64,000 nucleotides of DNA. Source: Candidatus Rokuibacteriota bacterium. GTDB taxonomy: Bacteria > Methylomirabilota > Methylomirabilia > Rokubacteriales > CSP1-6. Under the pieces are notes generated by a model, which searched no databases, had not been told where the DNA came from, and saw nothing but the letters and a program-made list of their open reading frames with translations. Both the position numbers and the translations under genes were made by a program. Position 1 is the first letter of the stretch; every line of letters begins with the position of its first letter. The stretch is taken from contig JACPCW010000084.1 in NCBI GenBank assembly GCA_016184365.1, forward strand, positions 1-64,000, given 5' to 3'. This document shows, in pieces, positions 40,901-48,006 of the stretch.

Positions 40901-42016
40901 CTACGTCAATAGAAAGGGGCGGGCGTGCTCGCCGCGGTACGGATACCGCGCGAGCACCTCGGGATCCGGATCGGCGCCGAGACCCGGCCGGTCGCTCACC
41001 GACACGTGGCCGTCCACGACGCGGATCGGTTCGCGCGTCAGCGGCGCTTCGAGCGCGCCCGGCGGCATCTCGACGTACGGCACGCCCGGCGTCGACGCCG
41101 CGAAGTGCAGCGTCGCGGCGAGGCCGGGACCGAAGTAGTACGAGTGCGGCACGAGCGTCACGCCGTGCGCGGCCGCGAGCGCCGCGATCTTCTTCATCTC
41201 GCCGAGGCCGCCCACCTTCGTCACGCTCGGCTGCAGAATGTCGGCGGCGCCCGCCGTCACGATCGCGGCGTGACCGAACAGCGTCGAATCGTTCTCACCG
41301 GTCGCGATCGGCATCGGCAGCGCGGCGCGCACGCGCGCGAGTCCCGCGTAATCCTCCGGCGGCCACACGGGTTCTTCGAGCCAGCGCAGGTCGTAGCGCG
41401 CGAGCTGCCGGCCGATGCGAATCGCGTCCTCGACGGTCCACGGGCAGTTCGTGTCGAGCATGAGATCGACCGCGTCGCCGACGGCGTCACGCGCCACGGC
41501 GACCGACGCGACGTCGATCTGGTGGAGCTTCACCGCCGTGAAGCCCTGCGCGACGACGGCCGCGGCGGCGACGCCGACGTCCGACGGCGTGGCGTAGCGC
41601 AGCAGGCTGGCGTACGCGCGCACTCGCGGCTGCGCGAGACCGCCGAGCAGCGCCCACACCGGGACGCCGCGCGCCTTGCCCGCGAGGTCCCACAGCGCGA
41701 GCTCGACGCCGCTGATCGCGAACATCGCGAGCCCACGGCGGCCCCAGATCATGAGCGCCTGATGCATCGTCCGCGTGAGCGCTTCGATCGCGGTCGCGTC
41801 CTCGCCGGCGAGCATCGGCGCGAGCGCTTCGTCGACGACGTTCGCGACCGCGAGCGGCGCGCCGTACGCGAAGCTTTCGCCCCAGCCCGTGAGTCCGCTG
41901 TCCGTCGTCACGCGCACGAGCACCTGCTTGGCGACGCCCGCCGTCCACGGCGACGGCGGCGACATGGCGCCGAGCGGAATGCCGAGCACGACGGCGCGGA
42001 CGTCGGTGATCTTCAC
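40901..42016 (-). CDS. Mandelate racemase/muconate lactonizing enzyme family protein
   Basis: This 371-aa enolase-superfamily enzyme is read from a GTG overlapping the coxG-type stop. It starts MKITDVRAVVLGIPLGAMSP and keeps the metal ligands D188 (LMLDTN), E214 (RWLEEPV) and E241 (ATGEND). The catalytic positions deviate from the mandelate racemase group. The usual KxK at the end of strand 2 is K163-L-H165, and the Asp of the Asp-His dyad appears as Ser264 (LQPSVTKVGG) opposite H291. It should still form an enolate of a carboxylate substrate, but which base acts is unclear. Confidence 0.9.
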   Translation of the reverse strand: MKITDVRAVVLGIPLGAMSPPSPWTAGVAKQVLVRVTTDSGLTGWGESFAYGAPLAVANVVDEALAPMLAGEDATAIEALTRTMHQALMIWGRRGLAMFAISGVELALWDLAGKARGVPVWALLGGLAQPRVRAYASLLRYATPSDVGVAAAAVVAQGFTAVKLHQIDVASVAVARDAVGDAVDLMLDTNCPWTVEDAIRIGRQLARYDLRWLEEPVWPPEDYAGLARVRAALPMPIATGENDSTLFGHAAIVTAGAADILQPSVTKVGGLGEMKKIAALAAAHGVTLVPHSYYFGPGLAATLHFAASTPGVPYVEMPPGALEAPLTREPIRVVDGHVSVSDRPGLGADPDPEVLARYPYRGEHARPFLLT

Positions 42017-42453
42017 GCCGCGGTCACGATCTCGCTCATCTTGGTGAAGAACTGGTCCGCCATCATCTTCGACACACCGCCGAGCATCCGCTGACCGACG
42101 CCGGCGATGAGCCCGCCGACCTGCACGTCGGCGGTGTACGACACGCGCGTGCCCCCCTCGGCATCTGCAAACGAGATCACAGTATCGGACCGGACGAAGC
42201 CCGGCGCGCCGTTGCCCTCGGCCGACAACCGGTAGGAGTCCGGTGGATTCTTGTCCGCGATGCGCACCTTCCCTTCGAACGTCCCTTTCACGGCCGCGAC
42301 ACCGACCTTCAATGTCGCTTTGTACTCATCGTTGCCGAGCGCCTCCATCTTTTCGCAGCCGGGAATCGCCTGGCGCACGCGCTCGGGATCGAGGAACGCC
42401 TCCCAGACCTTCTGCTTCGGCGCGGCAATCACGTATGAGCCTTCGAGCTTCAT
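42013..42453 (-). CDS. Carbon monoxide dehydrogenase subunit G (CoxG) family protein
   Basis: This 146-aa SRPBCC-fold protein begins MKLEGSYVIAAPKQKVWEAF and includes LDPERVRQAIPGCEKMEAL, KGTFEGKVRIADKNPPDSY and VGGLIAGVGQRMLGGVSKMM. CoxG is thought to anchor molybdenum hydroxylases to the membrane and help their maturation. It overlaps the enolase-superfamily gene, and no molybdenum hydroxylase gene is adjacent. It may serve the large subunit at the left end of the window, but that is inference. Confidence 0.88.
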   Translation of the reverse strand: MKLEGSYVIAAPKQKVWEAFLDPERVRQAIPGCEKMEALGNDEYKATLKVGVAAVKGTFEGKVRIADKNPPDSYRLSAEGNGAPGFVRSDTVISFADAEGGTRVSYTADVQVGGLIAGVGQRMLGGVSKMMADQFFTKMSEIVTAA

Positions 42454-42593
42454 GACTCGTGGGTCCTCCGTTCGGCGGGCCTGACTTCGCGGTCACCCAG
42501 CGTACACCATCGTCCGGCAGGCCGAGGGTACGGGCACATGCCTTGCTCAATCGAGGACGGGAAGCTATTCAGCCCAGAGGAGGCACAACCGGA

Positions 42594-42821
42594 ATGAAGA
42601 AGCTACTCTTTGGCCTCTGCTCGCTCGCGCTCGTGACGACGCTCGCAACCGCTTGCACGGAGTCCGGGCCGGACCGGCTCGGCGAGCGCCCGGCGGATCG
42701 CGATCGGACGCCGGCGGCCTCGCCGGCGACGAAGCCGCCCGCATCCAGCACGGCGCCTTCGGCTCCTACGACGCCGACGACGCCAACGCCCGCGCCGGCG
42801 GAAAAGCCCGCGCAGAAGTAG
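42594..42821 (+). CDS. Small proline/threonine-rich lipoprotein
   Basis: This 75-aa protein has a lipoprotein signal peptide: MKKLLFGLCSLALVTTLATA followed by the lipobox Cys at residue 21. The mature part is low-complexity (TPAASPATKPPASSTAPSAP and so on), probably an unstructured spacer at the cell envelope. GAGGAGG lies upstream with a long spacer of about 10 bases. No relative is recognised by name. Confidence 0.7.
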   Translation: MKKLLFGLCSLALVTTLATACTESGPDRLGERPADRDRTPAASPATKPPASSTAPSAPTTPTTPTPAPAEKPAQK

Positions 42822-42872
42822 TGACGAGCTCGCCGCGGCCGGCGCGCGCCGGCCGCGGCCGTCCCGCGCGCC

Positions 42873-43904
42873 TTACTCGCCTCGTCGCGCGACCGGCTCG
42901 CGCCCGATATTGACGGACACGACACGGTCGACGTCCGCCGTCGTCTCGACGGCGAGCGTGCGCTCCTCGAAGTCGATCGCCGACACGCGCGCGAGCGCCA
43001 GCATGTCGAGCTCGGCGTCTTCGAGACCCGCGAGCATCCCGACGATGTCTTCGAGCGCGTGCTCGACGAACCCTTGCGCGCCGAGCCGTCGCGACAGCCC
43101 GCGGCGCTCCGATTCGCCGAGCCGCGCGCGCGACACGACGGCAATTTCTCCGCCGCGCCGCTCGCCCCAGAGCAGCTCGGTGCCTTCGGCCGCGACGTCG
43201 AGCAGCTCTTCGGACTCGATCGGCTCGCCGACGAACAGCGCCGGGCGTCGCAGGACGACACGGCGGAGGTCGAGCGTCACGCGGCGGGCGCCGTCGAAAT
43301 GCGCGGCGAGCGCGCGGTCGCGATGCCGCCGGCGCTCTTCCGGCGAGCGCGCCCGCGTTTCGTCCGGGACCGGCACGCGCACCACACGCGGGCGCCCGGC
43401 GCGGAGATACGGCGCCAGGATCGGGTCGCACTCGCCGCCGCGGTCCAGGACCAGGAGGAGATCGGGCGCGAGCGCGTCGATCTTCGCCTGCTTGAGTCGG
43501 AGCCCGAGGTCGCCGCGGACGAGCCCGCTCGTATCGACGAGGACGTGCGTGAGGCCCTCCGCACGCGCACGGACCGCGAGCCGCGCAACGGCGGCGATCG
43601 TGCCGGCCTGATCGCGCACGGGCGACGTCGCGCCGACGAAGCGGAGCGCGACCGGCTCCGCGTCGCCGAGCCGCTCGAGCGGGCGGACCACGCGGCCGAG
43701 TCCGACGGTAGTGGGCGGACCGACTTCCGACTGGCCGACGTCGGCGTCGATGACGCCGACACGGAGGCCGCGCGCGAGCAAGGCGTTTGCGACGCGCGTG
43801 ACGAGCGTCGTCTTCCCGAGGTTGACCTCGCCGACGACGAGCGTCAATGGAGCCGCCGCGGCGGCCTCGACCACGTCGGGGGCCACAACCCCGGCCCCCG
43901 TCAT
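42873..43904 (-). CDS. Clp1/Grc3-like polynucleotide 5'-kinase family protein
   Basis: This 343-aa protein is read from the ATG at 43904, 2 bases after the stop of the aminotransferase gene. Walker A is LVVGEVNLGKTTLVTRVANA, followed by VGVIDADVGQSEVGPPTTVG. The second is the hallmark of the Clp1/GlmU-type P-loop family (DADVGQSxxGPP). THVLVDTSGLVRGDLG and DLLLVLDRGGECDPIL follow. Members in eukaryotes and archaea phosphorylate 5'-hydroxyl RNA ends. The bacterial role is unclear but may be RNA repair. Confidence 0.85.
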   Translation of the reverse strand: MTGAGVVAPDVVEAAAAAPLTLVVGEVNLGKTTLVTRVANALLARGLRVGVIDADVGQSEVGPPTTVGLGRVVRPLERLGDAEPVALRFVGATSPVRDQAGTIAAVARLAVRARAEGLTHVLVDTSGLVRGDLGLRLKQAKIDALAPDLLLVLDRGGECDPILAPYLRAGRPRVVRVPVPDETRARSPEERRRHRDRALAAHFDGARRVTLDLRRVVLRRPALFVGEPIESEELLDVAAEGTELLWGERRGGEIAVVSRARLGESERRGLSRRLGAQGFVEHALEDIVGMLAGLEDAELDMLALARVSAIDFEERTLAVETTADVDRVVSVNIGREPVARRGE

Positions 43905-43906
43905 CG

Positions 43907-45097
43907 TTACGCCAGCTGCCGCACGGCGGCGTCCATGCGCCGGAGCCCTTCGCGGATGAGCTCGGCGCTCGTCGCGTACGACAGCCGCACGTGCGCGTCG
44001 GAGCCGAAGTCGAGACCCGGCACGACGGCGATGCGCGCGTGCTCGAGCAGGAACGCCGTGACGTCGACCGATCCGCGCAGCGTCGTGCCGTCGGGCGCCT
44101 TCTTGCCGAACAGGCCGGAGACGTTCGGGAAGGCGTAGAACGCGCCGCGCGGCATGACGCACGACACGCCGGGCACCGCGTTCAGCGCCTCGACGATGAT
44201 GTGGCGGCGCCGGTCGAACTCGCCCGCCATCTTCGCGACATCATCCTGAGATCCGGCGAGCGCTTCGACGGCGGCCCACTGCGCGATCGACGACGGGTTC
44301 GACGTCATCTGGCTCTGCACGTCGGTCATCGCCCGGATCAGCGCGCGCGGCCCGGCCGCGTAGCCGATGCGCCAGCCCGTCATCGCGTACGCCTTCGAGC
44401 ACGTGTTGACCACGATCGTTCGCTGCTTGATCTCCGGACCGAACGACGAGATCGACAGATGCCGGCCCTCGTACGTGAGCGGCTCGTAGCACTCGTCGGA
44501 CACGACCCACAGATCGCGCTCGACGGCGAGCTGCGCGACCGCTTCCAGCCGCTCGCGCGAAAAGACCGCGCCGGTCGGGTTGTTCGGGCTGTTCACGACG
44601 ATCAGCTTCGTCCGCGGCGTGACCGCCGCGCGGAGCCGCGCGGGCTCGAGGTCGAAGCCGGTCGCTTCGTCGGTCGTGACCGTCACCGGCACCGCGCCGA
44701 GCAGCCGCACCTGCTCGGGGTACGAGACCCAGAACGGGCTCGGCACGAGCATCTCGTCACCCGCGTTCAGCAGCGCCACCGCGAGATTGAACAGCGTGTG
44801 CTTGGCGCCGCACGACACCAGAATGTCCGCCGGCTCGTAGTCGAGGCCGTTGTCGCGCTTGAGCTTCGTGCAGATCGCCTGGCGGAGCTCCGGGATGCCG
44901 GGGACCTCGGTGTACTTCGTGTGTCCAGCACGCATCGCGCGCGCCGCCGCGTCCTTGATCCGGGCGGGCGTATCGAAGTCCGGCTCTCCGGCGCCGAACG
45001 AGATCACGTCGATGCCGCGCGCGCGAAGCTCTTTCGCTTTCGCCTGCACGGCGAGCGTGGCGGACGGGGCGAGCGTTTTCAGGCGGTCTGCGAGCAC
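43907..45097 (-). CDS. aspC: Aspartate aminotransferase, class I fold PLP enzyme
   Basis: This 396-aa enzyme is read from GTG 45097, chosen because AAGGAG lies 8 bases upstream and VLADRLKTLAPSATLAVQAK matches family N-termini; an ATG at 45121 is the alternative. Landmarks are VISFGAGEPDFDTPARIKDA, YTEVPGIPELRQAI, VNSPNNPTGAVFSRE, VSDECYEPLTYEG and the PLP lysine in NTCSKAYAMTGWRIGYAAGP. It transfers amino groups between aspartate and 2-oxoglutarate. It is encoded between coaD and the Clp1-like gene on the same strand. Confidence 0.94.
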   Translation of the reverse strand: MLADRLKTLAPSATLAVQAKAKELRARGIDVISFGAGEPDFDTPARIKDAAARAMRAGHTKYTEVPGIPELRQAICTKLKRDNGLDYEPADILVSCGAKHTLFNLAVALLNAGDEMLVPSPFWVSYPEQVRLLGAVPVTVTTDEATGFDLEPARLRAAVTPRTKLIVVNSPNNPTGAVFSRERLEAVAQLAVERDLWVVSDECYEPLTYEGRHLSISSFGPEIKQRTIVVNTCSKAYAMTGWRIGYAAGPRALIRAMTDVQSQMTSNPSSIAQWAAVEALAGSQDDVAKMAGEFDRRRHIIVEALNAVPGVSCVMPRGAFYAFPNVSGLFGKKAPDGTTLRGSVDVTAFLLEHARIAVVPGLDFGSDAHVRLSYATSAELIREGLRRMDAAVRQLA

Positions 45098-45129
45098 GGC
45101 AGTCGCTCCTTGGCCGGGCATGCCGGCGG

Positions 45130-45621
45130 CTACTTGGCCTTCTGCGGGTACTTTTCGACGAGACGCTTGTCGACGCCAGGCGGCACCATCCCGGCGACGG
45201 AGGTGCCGAAGCTGGCGACCTCCTTGATGAGGCGCGACGAGATGTAGGTGTACCGCTCGTGCGGCATCAGGAACACCGTCTCGACGGTCTCCGACAGCTT
45301 GCGGTTCATCAGCGCCATCTGAAACTCGTACTCGAAGTCGGACACGGCGCGCAACCCGCGCACGATGCAGTGGGCGCGCTCGCGCGCGACGAGGTCGATG
45401 AGCAGGCCGTCGAACGCGAGGATGCGGAGGTTGGCGCAGTCGTGCGTGGCCTCGTCGATCATCTCGAGGCGCTGGTCGGCGGTGAAGAGCGGGCTCTTCG
45501 ACGGATTCGCGACGACGGCGACGAGAAGCTCGTCGAAGATGCGCAGGCTGCGGCGAATGAGATCGATGTGGCCGTTGTGAACGGGATCGAACATCCCGGG
45601 ATACACCGCGCGCTTGCCCAC
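45130..45621 (-). CDS. coaD: Pantetheine-phosphate adenylyltransferase
   Basis: This 163-aa enzyme is read from GTG 45621, placed by GAGGAGAGCGA upstream and by the N-terminus VGKRAVYPGMFDPVHNGHID. The TxxH-type nucleotide site is HNGH, and the C-terminal signature is YTYISSRLIKEVASFG. It makes dephospho-CoA from 4'-phosphopantetheine and ATP, the penultimate step of CoA synthesis, in the cytoplasm. The order recG, rsmD, coaD, aspC on one strand is a known bacterial neighbourhood, here split by two lipoprotein genes. Confidence 0.95.
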   Translation of the reverse strand: MGKRAVYPGMFDPVHNGHIDLIRRSLRIFDELLVAVVANPSKSPLFTADQRLEMIDEATHDCANLRILAFDGLLIDLVARERAHCIVRGLRAVSDFEYEFQMALMNRKLSETVETVFLMPHERYTYISSRLIKEVASFGTSVAGMVPPGVDKRLVEKYPQKAK

Positions 45622-45737
45622 TCGCTCTCCTCGCTCGAAGCGGCTGGGAACGTGGCATCGTAGCGGCCGGTTTGCGGCGAAGTCAACCGGCGCGGGTGAC
45701 CTGTCCCGCCGTCGCCGTGCGGAATGAGGCGTCCATC

Positions 45738-46553
45738 TCACTCATCGGCCTCCTCCGTGTCGTGCCGGCTCGCGGGCGGGGCGGTGTCTGCCGCCGTCAA
45801 CGCGACCGTCGCCGTCGTCACCGCGGCGCCGGACGGATCACGGAACGGCACGCGGATCGAGCCGCCCGCAAGCGCCACACGCGCGCCGTCGGGCACCCGA
45901 AAGTACAGAATGGCGGCGGCCCACTCGTCTTTCGCCAGCCGGATCTCTTCGAGACGTGCAAGCCTCGCGTTCCGGTCACGCAGCGCGGAGGTGACGTGGC
46001 TCGCGCGGGCGCTCCGGACGCCCCATTTCGTCACCGACCAGACCGTATCGATCGTGAGCGTGGCGGGGACGTAGAAGAGCGACAGCAGGAGCGTCCGCGG
46101 ATCGTCCTTGAAGAGCCAGAACATGCCGATCGTCACCGGCGCTTCGTAGCTGAACTTCGGACGGTCACCCGCCGGCTCCGGCACCGCCGGAGGCTTTCCG
46201 GCAGCGAGCGCGCCCGCCACCGCCACCGGCTCCAGCGGCGTGACCGTCCCGTATCCCGGCAGCTCCAGCTCGATCTCGGAGCCGCGCGCGATGATCACCT
46301 CGGCGTTCGGCGTGCCGGCGTGGCCGAGCACGACCAGCAGCGGCACAACATCCGGCGGCAGCTCGACGGCCGAGCCGAAGCGCGCGGTCTGCCTCTCGGT
46401 CTCGAGAAGCATCTCGACGCCGACGCCGACGCCCTCGGCGCTCCGCCACATCGCCGGCGAAGGCGGCGGTGGAGCCGCCGCGAGGCGACTCCCACCGGCC
46501 GCCGTGCTCGCACAACCCGACAGCAGGAGCGCGAGCGCCAGGAGCGCCCGCAT
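45738..46553 (-). CDS. Lipoprotein of unknown function
   Basis: This 271-aa protein has a lipoprotein signal (MRALLALALLLSGCASTAAG, lipobox LSGC). The mature protein shows a beta-rich first half (VPLLVVLGHAGTPNAEVIIA, ELELPGYGTVTPLEPVAVAG). A middle hydrophobic stretch (VTIGMFWLFKDDPRTLLLSL) and a C-terminal ARVALAGGSIRVPFRDPSGA follow. No domain is recognised. It follows the DUF4410 gene by 8 bases, and both look like an insertion between rsmD and coaD. Confidence 0.75.
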   Translation of the reverse strand: MRALLALALLLSGCASTAAGGSRLAAAPPPPSPAMWRSAEGVGVGVEMLLETERQTARFGSAVELPPDVVPLLVVLGHAGTPNAEVIIARGSEIELELPGYGTVTPLEPVAVAGALAAGKPPAVPEPAGDRPKFSYEAPVTIGMFWLFKDDPRTLLLSLFYVPATLTIDTVWSVTKWGVRSARASHVTSALRDRNARLARLEEIRLAKDEWAAAILYFRVPDGARVALAGGSIRVPFRDPSGAAVTTATVALTAADTAPPASRHDTEEADE

Positions 46554-46561
46554 GGCGTCAC

Positions 46562-47008
46562 CTACTCCGCGGCTCGCCCGAGGACCACGTTGGCCACGGC
46601 TTCCGCGAAGCCGTCCTCGACGTCCTTCATGCCCGTCGCCGCGCCGTAGATCCCGCCCCACGCGAACGTCTTCGTCACCTCGAACTTGCCGACGATCGAC
46701 TGCGCCGAGCGATCTTCGAGGGTGACGTCGGCATTGATGTGGATCTGTCCGAGTCCGGCGAGCATGAAGCGCGCGAACGCGCTGCCCTCGTCATAGCGCG
46801 TGAACGCGATGTTGACGTGGAGCGTGTCAGGCTCCGGCGTCGCGCCGCCGCCGTCGGCGTAGCGGTTCGGCGCCTGCTCCTTGACCTTACGGACGACGAG
46901 CGTCCGGATGCGCTCGCGATCGGCTTCGGTCATCTTTGCCGCATCGCCCTGGGCCGACGTCACGAGCGCGAGACGGGTGTATCGCGTCAGCGTCTCCGGC
47001 TTGGCCAC
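46562..47008 (-). CDS. DUF4410 family protein, signal peptide out of frame
   Basis: These 148 codons from GTG 47008 read MAKPETLTRYTRLALVTSAQ, LHVNIAFTRYDEGSAFARFM and AGLGQIHINADVTLEDRSAQ, then KFEVTKTFAWGGIYGAATGM, matching DUF4410 (outer-envelope lipoproteins of unknown role). Just upstream in the same frame a lipobox can be read (GLLAAGC followed by AGTAGSAKP). The start of the signal peptide (MRSTRSMHALLA, ATG at 47112 with GAGGAGCGAGG) is in another frame. One indel near 47075 would restore a complete lipoprotein. Either the gene is broken, or the sequence has an error there. Confidence 0.65.
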   Translation of the reverse strand: MAKPETLTRYTRLALVTSAQGDAAKMTEADRERIRTLVVRKVKEQAPNRYADGGGATPEPDTLHVNIAFTRYDEGSAFARFMLAGLGQIHINADVTLEDRSAQSIVGKFEVTKTFAWGGIYGAATGMKDVEDGFAEAVANVVLGRAAE

Positions 47009-47363
47009 CGCCGTCAGCGGCTTCGCCGATCCCGCCGTGCCGGCACATCCGGCGGCGAGCAGTCCCAGGACCGGACCGCGAGCAGCGCGTGCATCGAACG
47101 TGTCGAGCGCATGGCCTCGCTCCTCTGCCGGCCCAACGGCCGCGTGTTCGATTCGCTGCTCACGGCCGACCGCTCATGGCAAGCCGCAGGCCACACGACG
47201 GAACTGTCGTCCGGAGCCGCACTTACGCAACGCGCGCGGTGTCGCGACGGGCCCGGCGGCGGTGCCGAAGATCCACCGGTGGTGACAATCCACCGATCGC
47301 GGGGTCACGTCGCGCGTGCGCAGCGGAGCGGGAGTTCGCGGCCGACGGTGTCGGGCGGCCGGG

Positions 47364-47930
47364 CTACGGCAGCGGACCGGAGGTCATCCGGTAGAACGTC
47401 AGCGTCGTCTCACCGAAGCGGCGGGTCCGGAACTGGACGAGCGCGCCGATGCGCTCGGCGGGCGCGCGCTTCGTCAGGTGCTGCGCGATGACGACGCCGT
47501 TCGGCAGCGTCAACCCGCCGCCCCCGAGCTGCTCGAGCGTGGGGCCGACGGCGTCGGCCTCGTACGGCGGATCGAGGAAGATCACCATGAATCGCGCGCC
47601 TTCGGCATGCAGGTGCGCGAGCTCGCGGTGCACGTCGCCGCGCAGGACGCGTGTCGCGTCCCGCACGCCGAGCGTCTCGACATTCGTGCGGAGCGCGGCG
47701 ATCGCCTTCGGATCACGCTCGACGAACGTCGCGTGCGCGGCGCCGCGCGACAGCGCCTCGAGCCCGACGCCGCCGGCGCCGGCGAAGAGATCCAGCACGT
47801 TCGCGTCGGGCAGCCACGGCATCAGCGTGTCCAGGAGCGCGATGCGGACCTGATCCGCGGTCGGGCGCGTGCGATCGCCCTTGGGCGTGACGAGACGACG
47901 TCCCTTGAACGCGCCGGCGAGCACACGCAT
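47364..47930 (-). CDS. rsmD: 16S rRNA (guanine(966)-N2)-methyltransferase
   Basis: This 188-aa protein begins MRVLAGAFKGRRLVTPKGDR, then TRPTADQVRIALLDTLMPWL. The SAM-binding motif is VLDLFAGAGGVGLEALSRGA and the catalytic motif FLDPPYEAD is present. RsmD methylates G966 of 16S rRNA in the assembled small subunit. Start at 47930 is set by homology; a longer frame upstream has no family likeness. It follows recG by 76 bases on the same strand. Confidence 0.94.
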   Translation of the reverse strand: MRVLAGAFKGRRLVTPKGDRTRPTADQVRIALLDTLMPWLPDANVLDLFAGAGGVGLEALSRGAAHATFVERDPKAIAALRTNVETLGVRDATRVLRGDVHRELAHLHAEGARFMVIFLDPPYEADAVGPTLEQLGGGGLTLPNGVVIAQHLTKRAPAERIGALVQFRTRRFGETTLTFYRMTSGPLP

Positions 47931-48006
47931 GGGGATCAAGGACGATGGGAGGGAGCGAGCGCCGCTCCCCCCCATGCCCCCCCACCGCCTTGAAGCAGAG
48001 CCATTT

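Noticed and set aside
47943-47998. Runs of seven G on the minus strand and a GGGAG...CTCCC hairpin between recG and rsmD
   Set aside because: Could be a G-quadruplex or terminator, but such G/C runs are expected at this base composition and only two long G tracts are clear. Not strong enough to list.
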